NCBI RefSeq assembly: GCF_013170845.1
Contig: NZ_CP033367.1
Coordinates: forward strand, 5,271,001 to 5,335,000
Reading direction: 5' to 3'
DNA: 64,000 bases
DNA from: Mesorhizobium loti R88b
GTDB taxonomy: Bacteria; Pseudomonadota; Alphaproteobacteria; Rhizobiales; Rhizobiaceae
A program made the translations under genes and the position numbers. Under the pieces are notes generated by a model that saw only the letters and a list, made by a program, of their open reading frames with translations, made no database searches and was not told the DNA's origin. Below, in pieces: positions 16,569 to 24,867 of this stretch (positions are counted from its first letter, which is position 1; each line of letters starts with the position of its first letter).

Positions 16569-17159
16569 ATGGACGCCCAATCCGGGCAACCCGCCTTGGT
16601 CGGCGAAATCGTTGAACTCGAGCCGCTTCAGCCGGAGCATTCGGAAGGGCTTCTGAGTGCAGCCGCCGACGGCGAGCTGTGGAACCTGAAGGCCACCGTG
16701 GTCCCAGGGCCAGCTACGATCGATGGCTATATTGCCAACGCCCTCGCCGGACGACAGGCCGGGACCGTCCTGCCTTATGCCATCGTCCTGCGCCGCACCG
16801 GGCTGATCTGCGGCAGTACGCGGTTCTGGAAGATCGATCGCACGAACAGAAAGCTGGAGATTGGGCATACATGGCTCAGCAGTTCATCCCAGCGATCAGG
16901 GGTCAATACCGAGACAAAGTACCTTCTCCTGGCCCATGCTTTCGAGGTCATGGCGTGTGTGCGGGTGCAATTCACCACGGATGAACTGAACGAAGCGTCG
17001 CGAGCGGCCATTCTGCGGATAGGGGCAAAACAGGAAGGGATCGTTCGCAATGAGCGGATCATGCCGGACGGCCGAAAGCGCAATTCCGTCCGATTCAGCA
17101 TCATCGATTCCGAATGGCCTGATGTGAAGGCCATGCTGCAGCAGAAAATGCGGCGATAG
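16569..17159 (+). CDS. GNAT N-acetyltransferase, RimJ/RimL-like
   Basis: 196 aa with the acetyl-CoA fold: GEIVELEPLQPEHSEGLL at the start, IGHTWLSSSSQRSGVNTETK as the pyrophosphate-binding region, and NEASRAAILRIGAKQEGIVR late. Such enzymes acetylate N-terminal or small-molecule amines. GAGGA precedes the ATG. It appears monocistronic, ending at the hairpin at 17190-17213. Confidence 0.85.
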   Translation: MDAQSGQPALVGEIVELEPLQPEHSEGLLSAAADGELWNLKATVVPGPATIDGYIANALAGRQAGTVLPYAIVLRRTGLICGSTRFWKIDRTNRKLEIGHTWLSSSSQRSGVNTETKYLLLAHAFEVMACVRVQFTTDELNEASRAAILRIGAKQEGIVRNERIMPDGRKRNSVRFSIIDSEWPDVKAMLQQKMRR

Positions 17160-17189
17160 CCGGCTGGCCATTGCCGGTGCCAGTCATAA

Positions 17190-17213
17190 TGCGGTCCGCC
17201 GGAGCGGACCGCA
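17190..17213 (+). terminator. Hairpin after the GNAT gene
   Basis: Perfect 10-bp arms TGCGGTCCGC and GCGGACCGCA around a CGGA tetraloop, 30 nt after the stop. The following bases are pyrimidine-rich (TCCCTCATTCTT). It lies between two converging genes and may serve both. Confidence 0.6.
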
Positions 17214-17245
17214 TCCCTCATTCTTGATTTGAATCCTACCGCCTA

Positions 17246-17875
17246 TCAGCGCCTCGCGATCAGCAGGCAAAGCTGCCGCAGGTCGCGATCATAGGTGCCT
17301 TCGCTGCTGAGCACGTCGGCACAGCGCTTCTTCATCCGCGCGATCTTGCCATCCGACATCTGAGCCACCACGCCCGGCAGATTAGGATGGCTGGGATTGC
17401 TTGGGTTGCTGGGATTGGACGGATTGCTGGGGTTCGACGGGTTGCTGGGATTGGTGCCACCACCGATGCCCACGCCGACACCAACGCCGATGCCGCCCGT
17501 GCCGCCGACATTGGCACCGAGCCCGGCGGTGACGCCGCCGGTTCCACCGACATTGGCGCCGGCGCCGGCATTGATACCACCGCTGCCGCCGACCGAGGCG
17601 CCGAGCCCGGCGCTGACGCCGTTCGAGCCGCCGACATTGGCGCCGGCTCCGGCGTTGACGCCACCGCTGCCACCGACGGAAGCGCCGGCACCGGCACTGA
17701 TGCCGCCGCTGCCGCCGATCGAAGCGCCAGCGCCGGCATTGACACCGCCGCTACCGCCCACCGAGGCGCCGACACCGACGCCAATCCCACCACCAGCGAT
17801 CGCCGGCAGGGAAAGAACAATGATGATTGTACCACTCGCCAGCGCGCCGGCGATACTTTTGCAGATTCTAGCCAT
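17246..17875 (-). CDS. Secreted glycine-rich repeat protein
   Basis: 209 aa. A signal peptide (MARICKSIAG...LSLPAIAGG) leads into about eight imperfect copies of a 14-residue unit close to NAGAGASVGGSGGV, then NPS repeated about seven times, then a non-repetitive basic C-terminus with two Cys (KKRCADVL, LRQLCLL). ATG 17875 follows GGAGAG. The composition suggests an extended or beta-rich surface protein; no catalytic motif is seen. The long frames on the other strand across this gene are mirror effects of its repeats. Confidence 0.75.
   Translation of the reverse strand: MARICKSIAGALASGTIIIVLSLPAIAGGGIGVGVGASVGGSGGVNAGAGASIGGSGGISAGAGASVGGSGGVNAGAGANVGGSNGVSAGLGASVGGSGGINAGAGANVGGTGGVTAGLGANVGGTGGIGVGVGVGIGGGTNPSNPSNPSNPSNPSNPSNPSHPNLPGVVAQMSDGKIARMKKRCADVLSSEGTYDRDLRQLCLLIARR
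17389..17452 (-). repeat. 9-bp tandem repeat encoding Asn-Pro-Ser units
   Basis: About seven 9-bp units inside the glycine-rich protein gene, read on the minus strand as repeated NPS. The number could change by slippage in steps of three codons without breaking the frame. Confidence 0.75.
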
Positions 17876-18104
17876 GACACTCTCCACGTGGTCACTCTAT
17901 TTTCTTCATTGCAGCAAAAGGCCGATATGCGACCGATACGCTGCATGCAACACATGAACGTTCTTGGAAGTGTTTTAGTTTCTTTATTTTTTATATTGAA
18001 AAACGCCAGATATCGTATTTTTTACTTTTGATAAAAGAACTTCTATATAATTTTTCTCAAAATCATGACTTCTACAAAATCCGTGGCGAATTCACAGACC
18101 GAAA
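17876..18104. other. AT-rich intergenic stretch
   Basis: Markedly AT-rich from about 17950 to 18075 compared with its surroundings. It probably carries the promoter of the glycine-rich protein gene. No gene seen. Confidence 0.4.
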
Positions 18105-18617
18105 TCAGGCATATGCGCGCCCTTCCTCGGTGCGCTGGAAATGCGCCAGATCAAGCGGCACGGAAGAGCGGCCCAGAACCGTCAGGATCATATGCGCCTG
18201 GCCGCGGTGATGGGTCTGGTGGTTGAAGACATGCGCCAGCGCGGGCGCCAGCCGTTGCGAGACAGTGCGCATGTCCGACACGGTCATATAGGTGAAGCGG
18301 CCCGACAGCGCCTTGTCGCTCGAGCCAGCGAGCCAGTCGATGATCCGCCGATCCTCGGCCTCGCGCGCCATCCTCAGGCTGGGCAAGGCCCGGTACAATA
18401 TGACGTCCAGCGCCGTCGGCGCGTCGCCTTCGCCGGTGAAGCGCTTCATCCAGATGCGATCGGCTGCGAGCAGATGGTTGAGCGTGCCCATCAGCGAGCG
18501 GAAGAAGGCGCCGACGTCGCGATTGAATTCTTCATCATCAAGATCGGCGGCGGCATCATAGATGCGGCTATTGGCCCATTGATTGTACGCCGCAAACATC
18601 ATGAAGTGCTGTTTCAT
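18105..18617 (-). CDS. DinB-family protein
   Basis: 170 aa, a four-helix bundle with the family's three metal-ligand histidines in LNHLLAADRIWMKRF and HVFNHQTHHRGQAHMIL. DinB/YfiT proteins are putative metal-dependent transferases or hydrolases, often thiol-linked. It begins MKQHFMMFAAYNQWAN, typical of the family. It is divergent from a GST-like gene 67 nt away. Confidence 0.9.
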   Translation of the reverse strand: MKQHFMMFAAYNQWANSRIYDAAADLDDEEFNRDVGAFFRSLMGTLNHLLAADRIWMKRFTGEGDAPTALDVILYRALPSLRMAREAEDRRIIDWLAGSSDKALSGRFTYMTVSDMRTVSQRLAPALAHVFNHQTHHRGQAHMILTVLGRSSVPLDLAHFQRTEEGRAYA

Positions 18618-18684
18618 CTCTTCTCCGCCGCGCCCGTTTCGGGGTGTTGGGAGCGATACCTAGACCGCAAAGGGACCCGCGCCA

Positions 18685-19377
18685 ATGACCATTCTGCTTT
18701 ACGATCTCGTCGGGCGTGACGAGAGCCGCCCGTTCAGTCCGCATTGCTGGAAGGCAACCATGGCGCTGGCGCACAAGGGGCTCGATATCTCAACCGCACC
18801 GACGCGTTTTCTCGACGTTCCCACCATCGAAGGCGGTGCTTCGAAAACCGTCCCGGTGATCCGCGACGGCGACAAGGTCGTGATCGATTCCTTCGCTATC
18901 GCGCTCTATCTCGACGAGGCCTACCCGGGTCGGCCAACGCTGTTTGGCGGCGACGGCGGCAAGGCGATGGCGCGCTTCATCGAGCGCTGGTCGCAATTGA
19001 CAATCCACCCCTACGTCACCACTGCAGCGCTCGTGGACCTCCATGCCATGCAGGACGAGGAGAACGCCGTGTATTTCCGCCAGAGCCGGGAGCAGCGCTT
19101 CGGCAAGCAGCTGGAAGACGTCGTCGCGGCGCGCGACGCCGGCCTGGCAGCTTTCCGGACTTCGCTTGAGCCGCTGCGTTCGATGCTCGGCTATCAGCCC
19201 TTCATCGGCGGTTCGGCGCCGCTGTTTGCCGACTATATCGTCTTCGGTGCACTGCAATGGGCACGCATCGCCTCGCCTTACAAGCTGCTCGACGATAGCG
19301 ACGTGGTGGCGCAATGGTTCGCCCGCTGCCTCGACCTGCATGGCGGGCTGGGACGAAAGGTTGCCGCGGCGGCGTGA
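18685..19377 (+). CDS. Glutathione S-transferase family protein (beta-etherase-like)
   Basis: 230 aa. The N-terminal thioredoxin-like domain includes FSPHCWKATMALAHKG, KTVPVIRDGDKVVIDSFAI and YLDEAYP. The C-terminal helical domain ends in YIVFGALQWARIASPYKLL, a pattern seen in the LigE/LigF-like branch. It probably conjugates or cleaves ethers with glutathione. The substrate is unknown. Confidence 0.85.
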   Translation: MTILLYDLVGRDESRPFSPHCWKATMALAHKGLDISTAPTRFLDVPTIEGGASKTVPVIRDGDKVVIDSFAIALYLDEAYPGRPTLFGGDGGKAMARFIERWSQLTIHPYVTTAALVDLHAMQDEENAVYFRQSREQRFGKQLEDVVAARDAGLAAFRTSLEPLRSMLGYQPFIGGSAPLFADYIVFGALQWARIASPYKLLDDSDVVAQWFARCLDLHGGLGRKVAAAA

Positions 19378-19387
19378 CGCCGTAGGG

Positions 19388-19660
19388 CTACTTGGCTGCT
19401 GCCTTCTTCGGCTTGCCAGGCTTTTTGGCTGCCTTTGCCGCCTTGGCCTCGGCTTCCTTGGGCTCGGCCTTTGCCTTGCCGGCGCCGGCTGCCTTTTTGG
19501 ATGGCTTTTTGGCCGACTTGCCCGTGGCATCCTCGAGGTCGACGTCGGCTGCCGCCTGGTGCCAATGGCGCTCGTGTTGACCGGCCGGTTGCCCTTCTTG
19601 CTGCCAGATCTGATGTGCGCGGTTGCGAATGCGCTCCTGGCGATCGTCTGTCATGGTCAT
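19388..19660 (-). CDS. DUF2934 protein with Lys/Ala-rich tail
   Basis: 90 aa. The N-terminal DUF2934 segment reads RIRNRAHQIWQQEGQPAGQ, then HERHWHQAA. The rest is a Lys-Ala-rich tail like that of histone-H1-like proteins. ATG 19660 follows GGAGACAAT. It may bind nucleic acid through the tail. The gene converges on the GST gene with a 10-nt gap. Confidence 0.75.
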   Translation of the reverse strand: MTMTDDRQERIRNRAHQIWQQEGQPAGQHERHWHQAAADVDLEDATGKSAKKPSKKAAGAGKAKAEPKEAEAKAAKAAKKPGKPKKAAAK

Positions 19661-19888
19661 ATTGTCTCCATTCGGGCCGACTTCAGCGCGGCGCCGAAAC
19701 CCCACTATAGCAAGCAAAGCATCGCTTTACAGCCATCCGATGTCGTCTCCTCGGCGCCGGCCTGACACAGAAACGTGCAGTCCCCCGGCGCTTCGCTCGC
19801 GCTCCCTGCCCATCGGGCCTTGGCAATGGGCCGGGCGACTTGTATAGAGCCCGCCACTCCAATCTCCATTCTCAGACAAGGACGACCC

Positions 19889-20311
19889 ATGGCGCTCGAA
19901 CGCACCTTCTCCATGATCAAGCCGGACGCGACCCGGCGCAACCTCACCGGCGCCATCACCAAGATGCTCGAAGATGCCGGTCTGCGCGTCATCGCTTCGC
20001 GCCGCGTGTGGATGAGCCGCCGCGAGGCGGAAGGTTTTTACGCCGTCCACAAGGAGCGGCCGTTCTTCGGCGAACTGGTTGAGTTCATGTCGTCGGCGCC
20101 GACGATCGTCCAGGTGCTGGAAGGCGAGAACGCCATTGCCAGGAACCGCGAAGTGATGGGCGCCACCAACCCGGCCAACGCCGCCGAAGGCACCATCCGC
20201 AAGGTGCACGCGCTGTCGATCGGCGAGAATTCGGTGCACGGCTCCGATGCACCGGAGACCGCGGCGGAAGAGATCAAGTACTGGTTCTCGGACACCGAGA
20301 TTGTCGGCTGA
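19889..20311 (+). CDS. ndk: Nucleoside diphosphate kinase
   Basis: 140 aa, exactly the family length. It transfers the gamma phosphate from ATP to nucleoside diphosphates through a phospho-histidine. Visible motifs are [15 protein letters not shown] at the start, [15 protein letters not shown], and the catalytic His in [19 protein letters not shown] 19889 follows AAGGA. A strong terminator follows. Confidence 0.98.
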   Translation: MALERTFSMIKPDATRRNLTGAITKMLEDAGLRVIASRRVWMSRREAEGFYAVHKERPFFGELVEFMSSAPTIVQVLEGENAIARNREVMGATNPANAAEGTIRKVHALSIGENSVHGSDAPETAAEEIKYWFSDTEIVG

Positions 20312-20335
20312 GCCGGCGCTGTAATTTCCCATGCG

Positions 20336-20362
20336 AAAAGGCCGGCGTTTCGCCGGCCTTTT
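20336..20362 (+). terminator. Intrinsic terminator of ndk
   Basis: 12-bp arms AAAAGGCCGGCG and CGCCGGCCTTTT around TTT, 24 nt after the ndk stop. The A/T symmetry lets it also terminate the converging hydrolase gene. Confidence 0.85.
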
Positions 20363-20376
20363 CCATTGGCGAACGG

Positions 20377-21183
20377 TCAGGTCTCGCGCACAAACTGCAG
20401 CATATCGGCATGCAGCCGGTCCATATGCGTGTACATGATGCCGTGCGGTGCGCCCTCATAGACGAGGAAGCGGCAATCCGGGATTAGTCTCGCCGACGGT
20501 ATGCCGGTCAGTTCGATCGGCGCTGAGCGGTCGCGGTCGCCATGGATGAGCAAGGTCGGCAGCGTGATTTCACGCAATTCGGCGCGAAAATCCTGCTCGA
20601 CCATGTCGCGGCTACAGGCGAGCGCCACGGGAACGGAAACCTGCACCAGGGTGTAGCCCCAGCGCAGCATGGCGGGCGACGTCTCCGGAATGAAGAACGG
20701 TGCGATGTTGTCGGCCACCCATTTCGGATAGTCGTGCTTCCACGACGCCCACAAGGCCTCGAAACCTTCCCGCGGCGCGCCACCTGGATTGTCGTGCGTC
20801 TTGAGCAGCATCGGCGTCATCGGCGCCAGCAGGATGAGCCGCTTGACGCAATCATTGCCGTGCCGGCTGATATAGCGCACCGCCTCGCCACCCGCCATCG
20901 AATGACCGACCAGGGTGATGCCGGAGAGATCCAGTTGCTCGATCAGCGTGGCAACATCGTCGGCTAAAGTATCGTGATCGTAACCCCGCGCCGGGTGATC
21001 GGAACGACCATGACCGCGCCGGTCGAATGCGATGCAGCGGAACCCTTGCTCGGCGAAGGCCGCTATCTGGTAGTCCCACATCTGGTTGCCGAAGCCGAGG
21101 CTGCTGAGGAACAGCATCGGCTGCCCCTGCCCCCATTCGCGCCAATAGAGCTGCGTCCCGTCGGTCGTGGTGATGAAAGGCAT
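20377..21183 (-). CDS. Alpha/beta hydrolase
   Basis: 268 aa with an intact catalytic triad: nucleophile Ser in LVGHSMAGGEAV, Asp in LIHGDRDRSAPIE and His in EGAPHGIMYTH. It resembles the haloperoxidase/esterase branch (FDRRGHGRSDHPARGYDHDT). AGGAGA precedes the ATG. It is second in an operon with an NTF2-like gene 24 nt upstream; the divergent XRE regulator probably controls both. Confidence 0.9.
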   Translation of the reverse strand: MPFITTTDGTQLYWREWGQGQPMLFLSSLGFGNQMWDYQIAAFAEQGFRCIAFDRRGHGRSDHPARGYDHDTLADDVATLIEQLDLSGITLVGHSMAGGEAVRYISRHGNDCVKRLILLAPMTPMLLKTHDNPGGAPREGFEALWASWKHDYPKWVADNIAPFFIPETSPAMLRWGYTLVQVSVPVALACSRDMVEQDFRAELREITLPTLLIHGDRDRSAPIELTGIPSARLIPDCRFLVYEGAPHGIMYTHMDRLHADMLQFVRET

Positions 21184-21207
21184 TTTTCGTCTCCTGGGTT
21201 TCGGCGT

Positions 21208-21582
21208 TCAGGCCGGGACGAACTGGTAGTCGACCAGGATGCGGCCCTCGGCGTTGACTGTTAGGACTTCGAGACCGGTCGCCAGTACGGTGTCGCTGTC
21301 GGCCGGCAGCATCTCCCAGGTGAAAGTGACGACGTCGTGCAGCAGGCGGGCATTCGCGGCGGCGCGGAAGCGGTTGCCGTCGTCGCGGACATTCTTCTCG
21401 TGCGATCCGCGCACCCGCGCCTCGAGCGCCTCGTAGCCGAGCACGGCGCGTTCGCCGACATAGTGCTCACCGTCAGGCACCCAAAGGTCTGCAATGCCCG
21501 TGCGGCGACGCTCGGCGTCCGTCTCGTTCCACACGGCGACATAGCGGGCGGCCAACGCCTGGGCATTTATGGACCTGGTCAT
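21208..21582 (-). CDS. NTF2/SnoaL-like small protein
   Basis: 124 aa with the cone-shaped NTF2 fold pattern: YVAVWNETDAERRRTGIADLW at the N-terminus, a central helix with GYEALEARV, and TFTWEMLP...VLTVNAEGRI strands. Members are small isomerases, hydrolases or binding proteins. It is first in the operon with an alpha/beta hydrolase. Confidence 0.85.
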   Translation of the reverse strand: MTRSINAQALAARYVAVWNETDAERRRTGIADLWVPDGEHYVGERAVLGYEALEARVRGSHEKNVRDDGNRFRAAANARLLHDVVTFTWEMLPADSDTVLATGLEVLTVNAEGRILVDYQFVPA

Positions 21583-21664
21583 GATTTCACTCCATCGGGT
21601 TGCGAGAGCGGCAATGCGCCGTGTCTTGGGATGGAGAATTCGCCGGGTCGACGAGCAAAATCCA

Positions 21665-21722
21665 TGACCTCAGAGGTCAAAAAGCGACTGCGAGGTCACC
21701 GTGAATTTGACCCTCCAGGTCA
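21665..21722. promoter_or_regulatory. Operator region with two TGACCY-N3-AGGTCA palindromes
   Basis: A perfect palindrome TGACCTCAGAGGTCA lies at 21665-21679. A near-perfect copy TGACCC-TCC-AGGTCA lies at 21708-21722. A lone AGGTCA half-site sits between them at 21693. The centres are 43 bp apart, about four helical turns, in the divergent promoter between the NTF2/hydrolase operon and the XRE regulator. Confidence 0.7.
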
Positions 21723-21758
21723 TTGAACCGCAGCCGCCGTGCGCGCTAGGGTCCGGCA

Positions 21759-22562
21759 ATGACACTGCACCAGACACCCTTCGGCGTTCTGCTTCGGCGC
21801 TGGCGCGAGCAGCGTCGGATGACGCAGACCGATCTCGCTTTGGCGGCGGACAGTTCGACCCGGCATCTTTCCTATCTAGAAACCGGACGCTCGCGGCCAA
21901 GCCGGGAGATGATCGTACGGCTGGCCGAATGCCTTGCCGTGCCGCTGCGCGATCAAAACACGCTGCTGCTTGCGGCCGGCTTTGCACCCGGCTTCCAGGA
22001 GCGGTCGCTGGCGGAGCTGGAGGCTGCCAGAAAGGCGATCGACAGCGTCCTGCAGGCGCACAAGCCCTATCCGGCCTTCGCCGTCGACCGCCATTGGAAG
22101 GTGGTGCTGTCGAACGCGGCGCTGCCGCAGCTCTATGAGGGATGCTCTGATGATCTGATGCGCAGCCCGGTCAACGCCGTGCGCCTCATCCTGCATCCGG
22201 CCGGCATGGGTCCGCGCATCCTGAACTTCGCCGCCTGGCGCGCGCATACGGTGCATGTCCTGCGCCAGCAGATGGAGGCGCGCGCCGATCCGGTCATCCA
22301 GGGCCTGCTGGCCGAAGTGATGGCCTATCCCCTGCCGGCCGGATCCGACGCGGCGGAAGGGCTGGACGCGGCGCAGCGGCTGGCAACGCCGCTGCGCATC
22401 GCAACGCGCCTCGGCAACGTGTCCTTCCTCAACACCACGACCGTCTTCGGCACACCCAACGACGTGACGCTGGCGGAACTTGCGCTCGAAATGCTGTTTC
22501 CGGCCGACGACCCGACCATCGAGATCGTGAAGACCATGGTCAAGGAAACGGCTGCGGCGTGA
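21759..22562 (+). CDS. XRE-family regulator with MmyB-like ligand-binding domain
   Basis: 267 aa: an N-terminal helix-turn-helix (LLRRWREQRRMTQTDLALAA, then STRHLSYLETGRSRPSREM) followed by the MmyB-like PAS-type domain (PYPAFAVDRHWKVVLSNAAL) implicated in binding fatty-acid-like ligands in relatives. Regulators of this type often repress one adjacent divergent operon, here the NTF2/hydrolase pair. Confidence 0.93.
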   Translation: MTLHQTPFGVLLRRWREQRRMTQTDLALAADSSTRHLSYLETGRSRPSREMIVRLAECLAVPLRDQNTLLLAAGFAPGFQERSLAELEAARKAIDSVLQAHKPYPAFAVDRHWKVVLSNAALPQLYEGCSDDLMRSPVNAVRLILHPAGMGPRILNFAAWRAHTVHVLRQQMEARADPVIQGLLAEVMAYPLPAGSDAAEGLDAAQRLATPLRIATRLGNVSFLNTTTVFGTPNDVTLAELALEMLFPADDPTIEIVKTMVKETAAA

Positions 22563-22567
22563 TGCAA

Positions 22568-23332
22568 TCAGCTTGCCGCGCTGAAGCGCAGGATCTCGCG
22601 GCCGTCCTTGTCTGATATAGCGAGCTTGCCGGCATCGGCCTTGTAGGATGCCGCCTTGGCCAACGCATCGAACAACGCCTTTTCCTCGGCCATGACCTCC
22701 GGCGCGCAGGCCTTGTAGGTCGAGCCGATCTCGCTGATGGCGATCGCCTGGCCGTCAACCTTGGCGGTGGCGAAATAGGTGTTGCAGGGGCCACTGCCGC
22801 CGGCCTTGCCGGCCTCACTGACCCTGAACGTCGCCTGCGGCGCGGTGATAGCGCCGATGCCGTCGATATAATCGACCACCCAGAGCTGGCCAAAGACGGA
22901 AGCCGTCGGCTCGGTGCTTGCAGGGACCATCTTGAGCATGATGGTCTGCGGCGCGTCGGTGAGCGGATCGACCTGATGGCGCACATCGGAAATGAACATC
23001 AGCCTGCCGTCGACGGTGATGCGGGCCTGCAGCGCGTAGGTCATCTGCGACCGGATCACCGATGGGTCGAATTTGATCTCGAAACTGATCGGTACCTGGC
23101 CGGCGGGCTTGATCGTCTGCTCGCCGATAATCTTGGCCGGCGCGTCGGCCAGCGAGATATCGGCAAGCTGGACGGAAAGCACGGCACTGGGCGGCAAGGC
23201 GATGCGTTCGCGATAGATCACCTCGCCTCGCACCGCCGTTTCGGCGGCCGCAGACTGTTCCGGCACCGCCAGGATTCCGATGACCAAGGGAACAAAGCCG
23301 AAGACGAAGAACTCAGCGAGTCTGTCCAGCAT
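22568..23332 (-). CDS. YbaY-META two-domain envelope protein
   Basis: 254 aa. A signal sequence (MLDRLAEFFVFGF...EQSAAAE) is followed by a YbaY-type domain (VRGEVIYRERIALPPSAVL...QVPISFEIKFD) and a C-terminal META/HslJ-like domain (GQLWVVDYIDG, then GGSGPCNTYFATAKV and YKACAPEVMAEE). A lipobox Cys is not evident, so it is probably periplasmic. ATG 23332 has AGGTGG upstream. META domains occur in heat-shock and antibiotic-tolerance proteins; the role here is unknown. Confidence 0.8.
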   Translation of the reverse strand: MLDRLAEFFVFGFVPLVIGILAVPEQSAAAETAVRGEVIYRERIALPPSAVLSVQLADISLADAPAKIIGEQTIKPAGQVPISFEIKFDPSVIRSQMTYALQARITVDGRLMFISDVRHQVDPLTDAPQTIMLKMVPASTEPTASVFGQLWVVDYIDGIGAITAPQATFRVSEAGKAGGSGPCNTYFATAKVDGQAIAISEIGSTYKACAPEVMAEEKALFDALAKAASYKADAGKLAISDKDGREILRFSAAS

Positions 23333-23429
23333 GAACCACCTACCTTGGCCCGGACTGCCAATGCCCAGGCTGATCAACCTCGCGCAATTGGCCAAAGGAT
23401 TGCGGTCAATGCATGGCTGCGACAGGGAT

Positions 23430-23909
23430 TTATTCAGACGGCGACTTCCAGCGCCCGGCAGCGAGGGCGTCGGCTTCCTTGGCCTCGACCCAGCCGCCTT
23501 CGGAGCCATCGGTGCGATGCTCCTTCTTCCAGAAGGGTGCACGCGACTTCAGATAATCCATGAGGAAATCAGCCGCTTCGAATGCGGCCTGGCGATGCGC
23601 CGAGGCGGCCACCACCAGCACGATGTTCTGTCCCGGCGCGATCTTGCCATGGCGATGGATGACGGTGAGGCCTTGCAGTGGCCAGCGCTGAACCGCCTCA
23701 GCGGCGATGCGGCCGATCTCGGCCTCCGCCATCCCGGGATAGTGTTCGAGCTCAAGTGCCGAGAGCGCGCCCTGCTCGTCGCGGCAAAGGCCGGAGAAAG
23801 TGACTACCGCGCCGATGTCGGCGCGGCCTTGCGTCAGTGCGGCAATCTCGGCGGCGACGTCGAAATCCTGGCGCTGGATGCGTACGCTCGGCACCGGGAC
23901 GGCCGACAT
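23430..23909 (-). CDS. moaE: Molybdopterin synthase catalytic subunit
   Basis: 159 aa. It inserts dithiolene sulfur into precursor Z during molybdopterin synthesis. Motifs: VVTFSGLCRDEQG, LELEHYPGMAEAEI, VIHRHGKIAPGQNIVLV and the active-site region YLKSRAPFWKKEH. It lies 5 nt after moaD, its partner subunit. Confidence 0.96.
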   Translation of the reverse strand: MSAVPVPSVRIQRQDFDVAAEIAALTQGRADIGAVVTFSGLCRDEQGALSALELEHYPGMAEAEIGRIAAEAVQRWPLQGLTVIHRHGKIAPGQNIVLVVAASAHRQAAFEAADFLMDYLKSRAPFWKKEHRTDGSEGGWVEAKEADALAAGRWKSPSE

Positions 23910-23914
23910 CGGTG

Positions 23915-24172
23915 TCAGCCCCCGGTCATCGGCGGGAACAGCGCGATCTCGCGTGCGCCCGCTATCTTCTCGCGGTGATCGACATGTTCTTGGTTGATGG
24001 CAACGCGGATCACGTCGGGATATTGCAGCGCGTGCTCGTAGCCTTCGCCGCGCGATTGCAGCCAGCGCAAGAGGTCGGCGACCGTCTCGATGCCGGCGGG
24101 CAATTCGACATCCTCTTCAGGCATGCCGATCCGTTCACGCACCCAGGCAAAGTAGATCAGGCGGGTCGTCAT
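23915..24172 (-). CDS. moaD: Molybdopterin synthase sulfur carrier subunit
   Basis: 85 aa, ubiquitin-like, ending in the required Gly-Gly (FPPMTGG) that becomes the thiocarboxylate. It starts 1 nt after the pgsA stop and just upstream of moaE, giving the order pgsA-moaD-moaE. Confidence 0.96.
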   Translation of the reverse strand: MTTRLIYFAWVRERIGMPEEDVELPAGIETVADLLRWLQSRGEGYEHALQYPDVIRVAINQEHVDHREKIAGAREIALFPPMTGG

Positions 24173-24173
24173 C

Positions 24174-24770
24174 TCACTCGTCCATGATGTGCTTGAGGCC
24201 GGCGCGGAAATAGTCGTAGCCGGTGTAGAGCGTCACGAGTGCCGCGATCCACAGCAGCACCAGGCCGGTCTGCGTGGTCAGCGGGAAGATCTTGTCGCCG
24301 GCCGGTCCCGCCAGCAGGAAGGCGATGGCGACCATCTGGATGGCAGTCTTCCATTTGGCCAACTGCGTCACCGGCACCGAAACCTTGAGTGCGGCCAGAT
24401 ATTCGCGCAGGCCCGAGACCAAGATTTCGCGGCACAGGATGATGATCGCCGCCCACAACGACCAGCCGGCAATGCCGGCATGGCGGTCGGTGTCGGCAGC
24501 CAACAGCAGCAGACAGGTGGCCACCAACAGCTTGTCGGCAATCGGGTCGAGCATCTTGCCGATGTTGGAAGTCTGCTGCCAGGCGCGTGCCAGATAGCCG
24601 TCCAGGTAATCGGTGACCGAGGCGAGCAGGAAGATGATCAGCGCCGACCAGCGCGCGAAGTCGCTCGATTTCAGATGGCCTTCGAGGAAAAAGCACAGCA
24701 CGACCAACGGCACCGCGACGATGCGGGCGTAGGTCAGCATGTTGGGCAGGTTGAACGCGCGCTTGGCCAT
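24174..24770 (-). CDS. pgsA: CDP-diacylglycerol-glycerol-3-phosphate 3-phosphatidyltransferase
   Basis: 198-aa membrane enzyme that makes phosphatidylglycerol phosphate. The CDP-alcohol motif is complete: DGYLAR, then G in SNIGKML, then DPIADK. Four or more hydrophobic helices are present. It begins MAKRAFNLPNMLTYARI, typical of PgsA. Confidence 0.95.
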   Translation of the reverse strand: MAKRAFNLPNMLTYARIVAVPLVVLCFFLEGHLKSSDFARWSALIIFLLASVTDYLDGYLARAWQQTSNIGKMLDPIADKLLVATCLLLLAADTDRHAGIAGWSLWAAIIILCREILVSGLREYLAALKVSVPVTQLAKWKTAIQMVAIAFLLAGPAGDKIFPLTTQTGLVLLWIAALVTLYTGYDYFRAGLKHIMDE

Positions 24771-24867
24771 GTCTGGTAGACTCTTTCTGCCTGCGTACTC
24801 AAATCAGAAGCCAATGTAGGGGGTCAACAGGCCAGATTCGACTGGCCAGATGAAAGTGCCGGATTTT

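Noticed and set aside
17397..17957. Long Pro-rich reading frame opposite the glycine-rich protein gene
   Set aside because: It is the mirror of a GGx-repeat gene: Gly codons read backwards give Pro/Ala/Thr. No ribosome site and no domain.
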